The notes: a model not told the origin generated them from the sequence alone. Numbered from the stretch's first letter, positions 1 through 11,805 are shown. The stretch is DNA of 64,000 nucleotides from Fragum whitleyi (GCA_948146395.1 OX411552.1:8132186-8196185), one strand, 5' to 3'. A program made the numbers and translations.

Positions 1-734
1 GTTTCCTATCATTTCTGACACCAGTACAACCAAATCATTTAGTCCAAACCACCAGCTGGTCATCCAAATTTGGTGTATTGTCGCTAAATGGAGTTCTCAA
101 CATACTGTCGTTCTTGATAGTTTATTATTGAATTAGAAGTTTTGACCTCCACACCCCGGATTTCAACATTCATATAAAAGTATCTACTGCATTTCTCCAG
201 ATCCAATCAGTATTTTTTTAAATTAAAAAACTGCAATGAATGAATGATAATAATATGCATTTCAAAAAACTAATAGCAATTGTTCTTTTTATGCACAGGG
301 GAAGAGAGCAGGGCCCTTAATTTCAGGGAAATGATTATGTTGAATGACTTTAGATCTATGAGAAAAAAAAAACTGCACTGGTGTATTTTACTTGAATACA
401 GAAAATCTTTGAATATACTTTATATACACAAAGAAAATAGATTTACAAAGCAGTTTGCAAGCTGATAGATAGAGCTCTGTAAATGTAAACAAGAATACTT
501 TCATGAGATAATCTTGTTAAGAATGTAAAATTGACATATCAGGGGTAGATGAAGTTTTAGGAGAAATATTCTCAGATGGGAGGGGGCAATATTTGGCCCC
601 ACCATCTAAGTTAAAAGACCAAGGTGTCTGTATCGTTCCACTGTAACTTTGTTTGCTTGTATTTGGCTTTATGTTGATTTCAACATTCTTTCAGTTATAT
701 CTAATGGTGGCTAAAGCAATTTCTGGGTTTTCTC
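1..734. other. Gene-less flank, nothing recognised
   Basis: AT-rich sequence with only short chance open frames. I see no exon resembling the transglutaminase N-terminal exons found further right, and no RNA gene. Confidence 0.5.
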
Positions 735-935
735 ACACTAGTACTACCGTTACATACTTTCCTAGCCTCAAGCTGCTATCTCACAGGTCTATAATTATCC
801 ATTACCCATTGGTGAAAGACAAAATTCATGTAGTTGCAAAGGATGAGTGCTGACGTTGGGAATCAAACCTGTGACCTTTTAAATGATATTCCTATGTGCT
901 TCCACAGCGCTTTGACGGTTGCTCTCTGCTGGTTT
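735..935 (-). repeat. tRNA-derived SINE copy (family SINE-A)
   Basis: This stretch aligns by eye with 7205-7385. Shared blocks are CTTTCCTAGCCTC, GCTGCTATCTCACA, GGTCTA, CCATTGG and the block containing GGGAAT, AAACC and GTGACC. In the 7205-7385 copy the end is tRNA-like on the - strand (A box and B box). Here the tRNA-like head is degraded. Part of the same body recurs at 9310-9400 and 14360-14455. Confidence 0.55.
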
Positions 936-959
936 AAACCCTTGTCAGACTGAACAAAA

Positions 960-1440
960 ATCTTGTTTAACAAGAGGACCAAGATGGTCCTAGATCGCTC
1001 TACTGAGTCTCTTTGAACCCTGGTACATCACATTAATTAGATAGGCAGATGTCAAAAAGAAGATATTTGCCTAAGATCAATACCATGGAACGTTTTCAGC
1101 GAAGAGCAAGACATATATGCCTTTTTGCTCTTTGATTCTATGTAAAAAGGGATGCACCCGGGTGGACCCTAAATGTGATCCTAGGGTCTTGATATGAACA
1201 AACTAGGTAGAGGTCCTCTAGATGATGCTACATACCAAATATGGAAGCTGTCTGCCTTCTTGTTTCATAGAAGAAGATTTTTGAAGATTTTCATGAATAT
1301 TGGCCCACTGGTTTAGGAGGAGAAGATGTTTAAAGAAATTATGGACGACGGACGACGGACGCCACGCGACTGACGACGGACATTCTACAATCACAATAGC
1401 TCACCTTGAGCACTTCTTGCTCAGGTGATTTAAAAATGCA
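960..1440. mobile_element. Non-autonomous element with AACAAGAGGACC terminus
   Basis: It begins AACAAGAGGACCAAGATGGT. The following 150 bp match, in reverse complement, the end of the element that finishes near 20765, including shared blocks GAGTCTCTTTGA, ACATCACAT and AAGATCAATACCATGGAA. Further in is a GACGGAC-rich stretch (1345-1382) and CTCACCTTGAGC/GCTCAGGTGA near the other end. These are hallmarks of the short tandem-core elements common in bivalve genomes. No coding capacity is seen. Confidence 0.5.
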
Positions 1441-1752
1441 TCAAAGTCAAATATCTGAATGTTCAAAGTTACCAGATGCACTAATTGGGAAGAGTTACAT
1501 TATGAAAATTCATTTTTCTGTGTTTCTTTTCAAGTTAAAAATGGAAATCAGGTGATACAGACTAAGATCAGACTGCACATATGTTCAGGCTGATCATGGT
1601 CTTTACCTCCTGCCAAAGCAGAAATATTCCCAGTTCAGCATCCCAAAGGCTTTATAACATCTCAAGATACGAAAAAGAGATAATCACAATAATGAAAGGC
1701 AATTAAAGTAAAGGGTCATACATGGAACATTCAATTGATTGAGATTAATTGC

Positions 1753-1820
1753 ATGGAGTAAAACACCGCTTTCAACATTTTTTCAGGTAAGTTGCAGCGG
1801 CTGGAGCACCTAACAAGTCC
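1753..1820. repeat. Dispersed repeat segment shared with 6101-6168
   Basis: The blocks GCTTTCAACATT, TTTCAG and GCAGCGGCTGGAGCACCTA recur in the same order at 6101-6168. A fragment of opposite sense (ATATTGAAAGTGGTATTAAA) occurs near 9630. The family is not identified. Confidence 0.45.
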
Positions 1821-2032
1821 AATTGATTTGGAGGAAAATACTTTTTAAGTTTTCAAAGAGAAAATTGGCCCAACACTGCCATGCCCATATTCACTTATCC
1901 ATCAAAATTTCATGAACATTTAAGTGAGTGGTCATCCAAGAAGTATGCAAGTCAAGTTTCATTTAGATTAGTCAAAATTAGTAGGTAGGAGAAGTAGTTT
2001 ACAAGATGTGTTTGTGAAACACAAATGCTACA

Positions 2033-2053
2033 CCCCCCCCCCCCCCCCCCCCC
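2033..2053. repeat. Poly(C) tract, 21 bp
   Basis: An uninterrupted run of 21 C lies between a segment also found near 3150 (GTGTTTGT..AACA) and the tandem array that follows. The length is likely unstable. Confidence 0.9.
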
Positions 2054-2069
2054 TGGAACAGCATTTTTT

Positions 2070-2880
2070 TGAAAATATTGACCTGGACAGATTACCTTGA
2101 CCTTGTCACATTACCTTGACTTTGCTATCAGAAGATGTGTATACATTTGATCTATCACCATGCTAAATATGAGGTTTGTATCTTGAATAGGCTTGAAGAT
2201 GTTGGTATATTAAGATTTCTTGGTTAAGATTTTAAGTTATTTGACCTGACAGATGACCCTGACCTTGTCACATGACCTTGATTTGGTACCAACAGCAGAT
2301 GCATATCATTGAGATCTATCATCATGCTAAATATGAGCCTTGTATCTTGAATAAACTTGATGATATTGGCAATGTTAGGTTTTCGGGTTAAGTTTTTGAC
2401 TTATTTGACCTTGATGGATGAACTTGACCTTGTCACATGACCTTAACTTTGGTTTCAGCCGATGCATATCATTGAGATCTATCACCTTGTCAAATATGAG
2501 ATAAGCTGGACGATTTTGTCAATGTTAGGTTTTTTGGTTAAGTTTTTGACTTATTTGACCTTGACAGATGACCTTGACCTTGTCACATGACTTTGACTTT
2601 GGCTTCAGCAGATGCATATCATTGAGATCTATCACCATGCCAAATATGAGCCTTGTATCTTCAATTGGCTTGACAATATTGGCAATGTTAGGTTTTTCGG
2701 TGAAGTCTTTTACATATTTGACCTTGACAGATGAACTTGACCTTCACACATGAACTTGACTGTGGTATCTGCAGATGAGTATCATTGAGATCTTACATCA
2801 TGCCAAATATGAGCCTTGTATAGGCCTGAAGATATTGGCATTGTTAAGTTTTTTGGTTAAGTTTTGAAGACAAACAGACA
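2070..2880 (+). repeat. Tandem array of about 160 bp units (five copies)
   Basis: The block ACCTTGACCTTGTCACATGA and its variants recur near 2090, 2250, 2420, 2569 and 2731. In each copy it is followed by ATATCATTGAGATCT and by CAAATATGAG..CTTGTATCTT. A short AGACAGACAGACGG-type stretch ends the array at about 2900. A single further unit lies at 3205-3400 and again ends in AGACAGACAGAC. The open frames across it are artefacts of the repeat. Confidence 0.8.
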
Positions 2881-3039
2881 GACAGACGGATAGACGTGGG
2901 TAAACAAGAATATATGTAAGCACTGCTTTACTATGCCCATATTTTGTTAAAATCTCACAAGAGCTCGTGTTATCTGTTATGTACTCCCGACTTTCTGTAA
3001 ATATTTTTTTTTCTTTCTGTAAATATTTGGGGGTCAATC

Positions 3040-3400
3040 AAAGGTTCTTGAACTATTGGAGTAAAGGGTCACTCAGGGAACATCCATGCCAAGTTTCATT
3101 ATTCATGGAATTGACCACCATGAGTGGGTAGGAGATTTTTAAACAAGACGTGTTTGTAAAACATGAATGTCCATGAAACGGCTTTTTTTTTTTTAAAAAA
3201 AAGGCCTTTACAATATTATCTTGACCTTTTCACATGACCCTGACCTTGGTACCAGTAGATGTATATCATTGAAACCTATCATTATACCAAATATGAGTAT
3301 CTTGTATCTTGAATAGTTGAAGTAATTGGCCATGTTAAGTTTTTTATTTAAGTTTTGCAGACAGACAGACAAAGGGCGGACAGACAGACAGAAGGATAAC
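3040..3400 (+). repeat. Isolated extra copy of the 2.1-2.9 kb repeat with flank
   Basis: The order of blocks (AAACAAGACGTGTTTGTAAAAC, a homopolymer, one GACCTT/CACATGACC unit, then AGACAGACAGAC) mirrors 1990-2900. Both are therefore copies of one element with one or five core units. The homopolymer here is T/A rather than the poly(C) of the first copy. Confidence 0.55.
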
Positions 3401-3479
3401 GGTAAAATATGCCCCAGATCTTTTAATGCAAGGGAATAAAAATTAAAAGAGAAAAAAAGCTATTCATGCCTATATTAAG

Positions 3480-3775
3480 GGTAAATTTTTGAACAATTTT
3501 AGTAAAGGGTCACACAAGGAACATTCAGGCCAAGTTTAGTTAAAATTGGCCCCATTTGGGGGAGGGGAGGGTGGTGTTCAATAAATTTTTCACTAACAAT
3601 TTAAGAAGAGGCTCACCCAAGGAACATTTCTGTCAAGTAACTTTAAAATCCACCCATTGCTTTGTGAGGAAAAGATGCTTTAAGAAAAATTAATGCAAGC
3701 ACAGACAGGCACATGATGGACACAATGCTATGACAATTTAGCTTCCTGGCCTTTGGTCAGTGGAGCTAAAAACCC
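3480..3775 (-). mobile_element. 5' end of a tandem-core element, reversed
   Basis: Read on the - strand it starts TTTTTAGCTCCACTG..CCAAAGGCCAG and continues with CAATGGGTGGATTTTAAAG and GAAATGTTCCTTGGGTGAGC. These match the start of the element at 29056 and the unit of its core array. Only the 5' end and about one core unit are present. Confidence 0.55.
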
Positions 3776-4714
3776 TTCGTTATCTATACACAATAAGATT
3801 TTCAATATTACCTTTTTAACTCTACCTCAGCCATCTTTTCCTATTCTAATTTAATCATCTAACATTCATGTCTTAAAATAGATGCGAGTTATTGTTGGAT
3901 AAGGTACCTTTTATTGAAATGAAGTCAGTGTAATCTTGCCGAAAAGTTATTTATCAAGGTTGACAAAGGGAGTATGTATTATTTGCTATAATTGCTCAAA
4001 ATTTTCAACAATAATATACAGTCCGTTCGTTAATACTTTGCACATAAGAAAGTCAAATACATCAATCAGGTAAATATATAGTATATTGCAAATACACAAA
4101 AAATCCATACACAACTGAACTTTTTAACTATTTTGGCAATGTAAAAGACATTTTATCTAGAAGAAACTGTTTCTTAAATTACAGAATCAGGTGATGATTA
4201 TAGACACCGTTGTGTTTACTAGACACACTTTTTGTCGGCTAAATAAGTACAGTTAAGAAAAGAACCTAACTTTAATATACCCGTAAAAGAAAAACACTGA
4301 TAAAAATCAGGAATCTTTTTTCTGTATAGTAATTCAGATGCAAACTTAATGTTTAAAATTGATGTATTGATTAATTTTTTGAACATGAAAAAACAGGTTA
4401 TTTGCTTATAGATTTTGTGGCCATTTTCTTATGTTTCATGATGTCATATAGCTGTGCAGCTTTAGATCATAGGATTACCCCATGACTTGAGTGGAATTAA
4501 AAAACATATGCTCAATCAATTTGCTGGAAAACAAAAGAGATTTTCAAACCGTAATTTACCCTATTGAGAAGTGAGTGATCTAGGATATTTATTATCATAC
4601 CTATATTGTTGGGATATATATGACCCTATTTAGAACTTGTGTCATCCACTTATGTCAAATGTCGCATTAAAGTTAGCTGCATGAGCCTCAAAAGTAAATT
4701 TAGGAGGAAAAGTT
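3776..4714. other. Gene-less stretch, nothing recognised
   Basis: AT-rich sequence without a convincing open frame, splice-flanked exon or repeat that I can match elsewhere in the window. Confidence 0.45.
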
Positions 4715-4789
4715 GTGCCCTTCATTGGACTCGAACCCCCAACCCCCAGAACACTAGCATGCGCTTTACCAACTGAGCTTGCTGGGCAC
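4715..4789 (-). repeat. tRNA-like sequence, probably SINE head or tRNA pseudogene
   Basis: On the - strand the 75 nt begin GTGCCC and end GGGCAC. They contain an A-box-like AAGCTCAGTTGGT and a B-box-like GGTTCGAGTCC. The D and anticodon stems do not pair properly, so a functional tRNA is unlikely. A decayed tRNA or the promoter head of a SINE fits better. Confidence 0.45.
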
Positions 4790-4926
4790 CTGGTCATGAG
4801 TCTAACCACTATCAATCACTACCCTTCATTGGTTCAAACTCACAGCTCCATGCTGTTAAAAGACAGCCAAATTTGTTACTGGCCGAGCTTGCCAGGTTCT
4901 GCATATTCGTTCATAGGAATAGCACT

Positions 4927-5089
4927 CAGTGTTCCAACTGCTTTTTCAATCTGGGGGTAAAAATGGGTATTTTACAGTGTGCATGTACCCCCTCTATATA
5001 ACACAAAGAAGGCTGGTTGCAAAAATTGGGGGTACAAGCTTCAAATTAGGGGTAAATCACCCCTATTTTGGTGGTTTTGGGGAACACTG
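4927..5089. mobile_element. 163-bp MITE with CAGTGTTCC ends and 6-bp target duplication
   Basis: The element begins CAGTGTTCC and ends GGAACACTG, an exact inverted repeat. It is flanked on both sides by AGCACT (4921-4926 and 5090-5095). The inner arms are also related (GGGGGTAAAAATGGG against CCCCTATTTTGG). The ends resemble hAT termini, but hAT usually duplicates 8 bp, so the superfamily is uncertain. Confidence 0.7.
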
Positions 5090-5095
5090 AGCACT

Positions 5096-7204
5096 ATATA
5101 CCTAGTTTCTTTAATTCTCTCATATATTATAATATGGGAAAAGTTAGGGCGCTTTGCGACTTTTTCCTGCTTCTAGATACCGAGTGTAAAACATTTAAAT
5201 AATCAAAATCAAAATGAAATTAATATACCATCAAAGTTTAAATTTGTGTCGTAATGGCAGCCTACATGGAGGATGATGATCTCGCAAGATTTCGCCATTT
5301 TGTTTTATTATTTATTTTAATTCATCTACTTTTTTTTTTATTTCATTTCTGTCGACCATTATCAAAATTTAGATTGTAGTGAACGTAGAATTATAAAATT
5401 AGGATAAGAATCAGCCTTACATGTAAAAAGTTTCACATATTTGCTTAGAATCTCGTCTGGATGACGTTTTTTTACCCTCCGCAAATGATGTCATTCTTCA
5501 CTTCGGGGAAATAAGACGCTACTTTTTCCCACTTAAGCAACATCATCTTGTTGAGTTTTAACGTCAGGGTAAAAAGCAGGATAAGACTTGATAGAGATTA
5601 AATTTTTAGCAATATTCCCAGTTAAGACTTGAAAAAAAGAAATCTATGACAAAATTTGCAGTTCGATTCTTTGAAAAATTGTAAATACAGCTAAAATAGC
5701 TGGCCAACATCTTGTTGGAATCAAATTCTTTAGGATTTAGATCTGAAGCAATTTCTATATTAAGTGCAACCATATTGAAAGTACCCCCATCCCCCCTTAA
5801 AATTTTTAAGAGGAAAAAACCAATAAGAATTGTATTGAGTATCTATCACTCATATTAGGTTTATTTCTTCCTACCTTAGCACTTATTTAAATGACTGTGC
5901 TGAGCCTCAGTCTAGAAATAAGTGAGGTAAAGCACTTATAAGTGAGGAAAAGCAAATAGCCATTGATTTGAATAGCTAATTTTGGTCTGCTGCAAAATAT
6001 TTGTCATGTGCATGTTTTGTACAGCACCTGGGGAAGTGAATTTCACATTATAACTGCACTTATTTTTTCCATGGAAAATATCTTCAGTGTAGAAAATTGA
6101 TTGAATGGAGTTTCACGCCACTTTCAACATTATTTCAGTTATATCGCAGCGGCTGGAGCACCTAACAATGGATTCCTGGTATTTCTCTTACCAGTATCCT
6201 GGAGCACTCAGTTCTCGATAGGCTTTGGTTATCTCCCTTACATTTTCGCGGAGAAAGCGAGCATGTGCCTTTTTTATTATATCATTGTTTGCTTTAATCA
6301 TTAAGTCACAAAATGTTTTATTTAAAAGTTCCAATGTGTCGTTTGTGCTATTAAAATTAAACATCTACTAAGCTTACGTAAAAAGTAACTTACAAAAGGC
6401 ACATACCCCTATTCTCGATAGTAAATATAAATTACGTAATTTGAGCAAGTGTTTGATTGGATGAAAACTTAATCCACTGTTCCGCTATAGGTAATCTTCG
6501 TAGTTGAAAAATCATTTTAAAAATTAAGATAGAAGAAGCATTTGAATAATTCATTTTTTTCCATTTATAAGTATCGAGGAAAAACCCAAATGAAAACAAG
6601 TTCAAAACAAAATATGACATGCCCACGATAAATCGTAATTTAATATTTCACATAAAATTGAGGAAAGTTTTTATTTTTCATCAAATATGTTTTTCTGTAT
6701 TTTAACTGTCCACTTTAATAAAAACATAAAATTATTAATTACATTTCATGATTTTACTATTTGTTTTCATCGCCGGTTGAAAATAAAATTCAAACCAGGA
6801 GCAATTATTGCAGATAACACATATTCCCCTTTTTGGGCCTCAATAAATATAACTTTTGGCGGAAATTTTCTGCGGAGCTGGTTGACCTCATTTTTGTAAA
6901 AGGTGCCTCAACCGATATTGACATGTAGTTTTAAATTTGAATGAAGGATGAAATAGAAAATGGATTTCTAGCACAGAGGTAAAAAGGAAATAGTGAAAAA
7001 CTTATTGTACAGGGGTAAGTGTTTAAATGTGTAGTATTATCGTTTATTTATTGCATATTTTACATGCAAAAAAGGCCAATTTAGATTGGATAAATGCAGC
7101 CGACACATTTATATTGAAATCCAGGCCAGTGACCTCAAAACTTCGCAGAAATCTCATGAGAAATTAAACTATCGAGAACGTGGGTATATCGAGAACTCAA
7201 TACG
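5096..7204. other. Gene-less stretch with one dispersed repeat
   Basis: Apart from 6101-6168, which repeats 1753-1820, I recognise nothing here. The short open frames lack family resemblance and splice context. Confidence 0.4.
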
Positions 7205-7385
7205 CGACAATACAACCATCACATTCTTTCCTAGCCTCCAGCTGCTATCTCACATAGGTCTACGATTATCAACCCATTGGTGCGAGACAAATAGTCCGAA
7301 AGAATGAGTGCCACCGTTTGGGAATTGAACCCAGGACCTCTAGATTGACAGTCCGACGCGCTACCAACTGCGCTATGACGGTGGC
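7205..7385 (-). repeat. tRNA-derived SINE (SINE-A), best copy
   Basis: On the - strand a 76-nt head (7385 to 7310) starts GCCACCG and ends CGGTGGC. It carries TAGCGCAGTTGGTAGCGCG (A box) and GGGTTCAATTCCC (B box). The A box sits three bases too far from the end and the anticodon stem is mismatched, so it is not a working tRNA. The remaining body (7205-7309) matches copies at 735-935, 9310-9400 and 14360-14455. Confidence 0.6.
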
Positions 7386-8021
7386 TTCGGTGTAGATAAA
7401 GGTCAACAAAGGATTCTAGTTTCTTTGTTTTGTTCGCATAACCCCATTCAAGCGAAAAAAAGAAAGAGGGGTGGGAACAGACAGACACATAATATTGAAA
7501 TTGATGCATCATTCATGCGGGTCGATACAGCAAAAGGTTGGGGTGTAGGGGCTTTATTTTCAAATTCGGTAGCTTAAATTGAGTAAGTGAGTAAATAAAG
7601 AATTGTTCTTTCTTCAAATTATTTTCTCCGTCTATAGGTTAAACCTATGATTATATAAATTATCTCTGTTGCTCAACAGTAGGTTTGTGTGATTTTATCA
7701 GTGTTTATCATATGTCACTGTCTAGATTGGAACGAAATTCGATGGGGCGAATTCAGTTTTTCATTGATACAAATTCTCTTTGCGACGTTTAACAAAGTGT
7801 TATCGCGAAAAGGTTTAAAAAACTTTAATGCTTACCGTAATTTCTTAAATTGTTGTTTAAATGCCAGTTTAATTGATTTTTCGGGGTTAAAAAATCGCTT
7901 GGCGGTCTCCAGTGTAAACAAACCAGCGCCGCAGAAAAGTACGGAAAGTACCGAAAAGTCGGGATGTAACGCGCATTCTGATTGGATAATGAGATTTTCA
8001 TGAAAGGGGTCAAAAATAATG
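7386..8021. other. Gene-less stretch, nothing recognised
   Basis: It contains overlapping 104- and 62-codon open frames on opposite strands. Neither has recognisable motifs or splice context. Confidence 0.35.
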
Positions 8022-8180
8022 AGGGTGTACCTATAAATTATCGGTAAACCTCCATTTTTTATCGGTATACTCCCACTTTTTTATGGGTTTACCCTCATTT
8101 AATAGGTCTACCCTCATTTTTATCGGTATACCGATATAATATTAGGGGTATACCTCCATTATTTTGTAGGTATAGCGGTA
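8022..8180. repeat. Degenerate tandem repeat of about 20-25 bp
   Basis: Variants of ATCGGTATACC followed by CTCATTTTT or TCCATTTTT recur about seven times, with some units reading GGGTTTACCC or GGTCTACCC. Each unit is partly palindromic (GGTATACC). I cannot assign it to a family. Confidence 0.6.
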
Positions 8181-8339
8181 TTCTGACTTTTGACCCTGTT
8201 CGCGCGCCATAGAAAATGAAAGGATGAACAGCTGAGACATTTTCCTTACTTTCTTTAAACAATTTCTCTCCTCAGTGGCCGGCTTTACCGGGACAAAAAT
8301 GTTTTATTAAAGGCAAGAACATAGTTACCCTTATGAAAT

Positions 8340-8575
8340 ATTACTTAATGAAAGTGCTTTTAATTGACTGGTAAACCAATCCTATCATGTTACTCTCCAA
8401 TATTTCATTGATTAGGACATGCTCACCAGCCACGACATGCATCTCATTTTCATACGGCGGATTCATGGAGACTGTAATGTAGACTGGTAAACCTGTCCCA
8501 TCTACGCTACCCTCCGATCTATATCGATAGATTGGGACAGGCTCGCCTGTCACACTGTAATGTAGGTTTTACTCT
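8340..8575. repeat. Two diverged copies of a palindromic segment
   Basis: CTGGTAAACC..TCCTATCATGTTACTCTCC..TAGGACATGCTCACC (8369-8434) resembles CTGGTAAACCTGTCCCATC..GCTACCCTCC..GGGACAGGCTCGCC (8483-8547). Each half is itself an imperfect inverted repeat. A 70-codon - strand frame covers both, but I do not recognise it as a protein. Confidence 0.4.
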
Positions 8576-8859
8576 ACAGTTGGGTCTTCAAAGTTAACCA
8601 CAAGTTGATTAAATTTCCCGAGGAAAATGAATGATAAGACTCACAACCGCAACTGCAGTCTAGGGTAATTGTGGGGCTGCATTTTCTATGAAAAGGTTTC
8701 AGTCAACTTGTATCGAAACTTCTTTCATTTAACTATTTGGTCCTATGCCGGTGGTATGGGTGTCCAGTCAACTCGGCCTGTTAAAAACTCGGCCCGCGTA
8801 AAACTCGGCACCTAATTATTGACTTTTGATATTACTGTATTTTACCAGTGAATACAGTA

Positions 8860-9190
8860 AGAAGAATCTGAAAATTGAAAATTGAATGACCTTAGAATGA
8901 AATTGAATGAGTGTGATGAGCAAAATTAGATTGGTTTTCAAGGGAGGTAAAACAAAATCGACAATAAATTAGTGCTAATTGATTACCTCCCGTTAAAAGA
9001 TCTACCAACTTTTCTGGATTTGTGTCTTTACAGACAAATCAGACCCTTAAAAATCAACGACAACCTTAAAAAATCATACAATCATTTTATTGCAATGCTG
9101 ATTATTTTGCACAGATTCAAAGTGGGTTTTTTTTAAATGATTTTGGAGCGTTTTAAATTGATTGGAGTGAGTGTTTTCTGAACCATCAGC
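8860..9190 (+). mobile_element. Diverged copy of the CAGTTAACAACATCG MITE
   Basis: It keeps the internal order of the family: GAATGAAATTGAATGAGTG, AAGGGAGGTAA, GATTACCTCCC, an ATTTTGGAGCG-like block and GGAGTGAGTG. Its terminal inverted repeats are eroded. Confidence 0.55.
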
Positions 9191-9304
9191 TGGGAGAAGA
9201 AAGTCAAATTTGATGGATGCCACCATCAGAGATTGGGCCTGGGACCCAACAATTTGTGTGTTAGAAAGGGGGTTAACACTGCTTTTAACAATCTTAGAGT
9301 CTTT

Positions 9305-9480
9305 TCAGCTTTTCAAGCACTACCATTAGATCCCTTCCTAGCTCCTATCCCACATAGGTTTATGATTATTAATCCACAGGGGCTAAGCCTAGCAGTAACG
9401 CAGGGCTGTCAAACATGGGGTAGCGAGTTAGAACCCCGGCTCAGCCAACTTTCATCCGTCAATTTTGATTATACTAGAGT
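9305..9480 (-). repeat. SINE-A fragment
   Basis: The blocks CCCTTCCTAGCTCC, TATCCCACATAGGTTTATGA and TTAATCCA match the SINE-A body at 7225-7280. The part beyond 9400 is unrelated. Confidence 0.4.
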
Positions 9481-9844
9481 CAACGGCTAATGATATTTTA
9501 CTTACGATAAAATGTAGCATGCCTTAGATGGATGAGCAGCTAGTGGCTCACAAGAAATGTTGAGGTTTTACTGGTGTGAGAAAGGATATAAGTTGGTGCA
9601 CTGGCCAACTATAATATAACTGCACTAATATTGAAAGTGGTATTAAACCCCATGCAAACAAAACATATCAACCCATTCGGGGGAACAACTTGTAGGAAAG
9701 GACGTTGGCTCTAGGAGCAAATGAATTGGTGTCGGATACACTACAACAGCAGTTACCCAAATACATCTGCCTATATAGTTGTGATGACAATATATTTCAC
9801 ATATCCTTGAGTCACTTACAATACATGCTTAATATAGTTCCTCC

Positions 9845-9968
9845 ACATATCCGAACTCATGATCTTTCACAATGTTTACAGAGGTTTCATAGTTAAAATC
9901 ATTGGGAAACCTCAGTTAACACTGTTACAGTTCATTACTCTCAAAATGTCGTGTATGTATCACGGGTG
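9845..9968. mobile_element. Central part of the GGTAGTGGACC foldback MITE
   Basis: ATCTTTCACAATGTTTACAG, AATCATTGGGAAACCTCAG and TTACAGTTCATTACTCTCA correspond to the palindromic middle of the complete copy at 35711-35877. The outer arms are missing or eroded. Confidence 0.6.
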
Positions 9969-10357
9969 TACTATCTTAATCCAATTCAATCTGAACCTGG
10001 AAATTCCCATTTTGACAGGGGATATAGACAAGGATCATCCTGAACATATGTGCAGTCTGATCTTAGTCTACACCATCTTTTTGACCAAGAACTGTGTTGA
10101 GACTAAATTTTCAAGACAAAATTTGTTGGATGATTCTTCTTTCAGAGACACTCAGCACTTTGCTTTAAAGCTAGTGTAATTTAGCCTAGATTTATACTTA
10201 GCATAAGAAGGGTAAATGGCAATTGGCATTGATGAGCTATTTCCCATGTGCGGATCCAGTGGGGGGATATCAGGACAAAAAGATTACATTGAAATACATT
10301 TATACAAATATATCATCAGTGGGTGACCAAAATAGTACCTCATTTGAGGTTTAGCTT

Positions 10358-10400
10358 AAGGTAGTGGAACCGTAATAGTTCCGCAGCAAAGGCTGTAGCA
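10358..10400. mobile_element. Terminal fragment of the GGTAGTGGACC MITE
   Basis: TTAAGGTAGTGGAACCGTAA followed by TAGTTCCGCAGCA matches the first 35 bp of the complete copy at 35711. Confidence 0.5.
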
Positions 10401-10909
10401 ACTACTTCACTAAAAATTAAGGATCAGCACATGTATTTCTTGTTGTAGAAATGTTCAAAATAAAAGGATTTGAACCTTTTATTGGACCAAATATTTACAA
10501 AATGCATAATAGAGTGTAATTACATTTATTTAATTCTATAAGCAAGACATACCAAACAAAAATCCCTAAAAAAATCTGTATATGACCTATTCAATTAATA
10601 CATAAACTGTTTTTAATAACTGCCTATCTGATTCTTTATTCTCTTTAGTAGCACCTTCCTTTCCATATCAATGAGTCATTCTACCCTACTATAAAGTCAA
10701 GTTGTGAATAGCAGGAAGTGAAGTCTCAGAGTTTAAACTAAACTCAAACTTTTTCATTTGATTAATTTGTTACAGATAAAATTCAATTTCAGGGTGAAAC
10801 AACAGTAGCTAAGTAGAATTAAACTTGTTAATTTTGTCTCTTGTCCAAAGATTAATTCAATCAATAGTTGAAAAAATGCATTTGATAAAACAATAATGAT
10901 CAAGCAAAG

Positions 10910-11066
10910 AGGTGTGTTTTATAGATTAAGATTTTGAAGATATCTTAAGATTTTTAATCGGAATATCCCAAGCAATTTAGTTGAAATTCTACATAGCAGT
11001 CAGAGATATCCCGATTAAAAAATAAAAATAAATCTTAAAATTCTTCAACCTAAAAAAACACACCTC
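10910..11066. mobile_element. Foldback MITE with GAGGTGTGTTTT ends
   Basis: The left arm (GAGGTGTGTTTTATAGATTA, then ATTTTTAATCGGAATATC) is mirrored by the right arm (GATATCCCGATTAAAAAATA, then AAAACACACCTC). This gives arms of about 55 bp with small gaps and a short centre. No coding capacity. Confidence 0.7.
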
Positions 11067-11204
11067 AGGTCAATTGAAATTCAACTTTAAAGATAAGTAA
11101 TATGGCTTTTCTGTATTTAGAATTCTACTAAAAATGTTACCATCTTGCTCAGTCAATGCAGAGTGTATAGTCCAACAGGGATCAATATTTTGCCAGATCA
11201 GTAT

Positions 11205-11300
11205 TGGTTTGAAGGTAGTGGACCCGTAATAGTTTCACAACACTTCAAAGCAATCAATTTTAACAATGTTAACCGAGGTTTCCTAATGGTTATCATTTGC
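11205..11300. mobile_element. Half copy of the GGTAGTGGACC MITE
   Basis: GAAGGTAGTGGACCCGTAAT and AATGTTAACCGAGGTTTCCT match the left half of the copy at 35711-35877. The right arm is absent. Confidence 0.6.
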
Positions 11301-11714
11301 AGGTGTTTTTTTACTGAGAAACTGGGGCTGAATATCGTCCCATTCCCCTCTGCAATTTTTCCACCAAAATTGACCTTTTCCCCTCCCAAATAATTCCCCC
11401 ACCCAAACAAGGTTTTCCCCAAATAATGTTTATGTTATAAATCGAAGATAATGGATAATTTGCTTTTAAAATGCATTTACGGTTCCATTTTTAGCCGTAA
11501 AACAGCATCATACATCTTTCATAAGGGGCAAAAATGTAAACATTCCGGAATTTCCTAGACATCATTAGGCTCCACTCTGTCGATTCTGTATCAATATTCA
11601 CCAAATCCGAAACCCTCTGCCATAACAAAATACGCCAAACATCCCTCTGCCTCAGACTTTTCCATGATGCCCTTTTATTATGATTCTGCTCAGACTTTCG
11701 CAAGGAACCCTATT

Positions 11715-11805
11715 TAGATAGTGGACTCGTAAAAGTTCCGCAACATTTCAGGAGGCATGAACTTTAACAAGTTAAACCGAGGTTTCCTAATGATTTCATT
11801 TGGAA
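11715..11805. mobile_element. Half copy of the GGTAGTGGACC MITE
   Basis: AGATAGTGGACTCGTAAAAG, TTCCGCAACATTTC and AACCGAGGTTTCCTAATGAT match the left half of 35711-35877. The right arm is absent. Confidence 0.6.

Noticed and set aside
7310..7385. Possible tRNA on the - strand with perfect 7-bp ends
   Set aside because: The A box is displaced by three bases, the anticodon stem does not pair, and the sequence is the head of a dispersed SINE.
7689..8003. 104-codon frame on the + strand
   Set aside because: No motif, signal or splice context. A 62-codon frame overlaps it on the other strand.
9859..10179. 106-codon frame on the + strand
   Set aside because: Its first third is the foldback MITE fragment and the rest has no recognisable motif.
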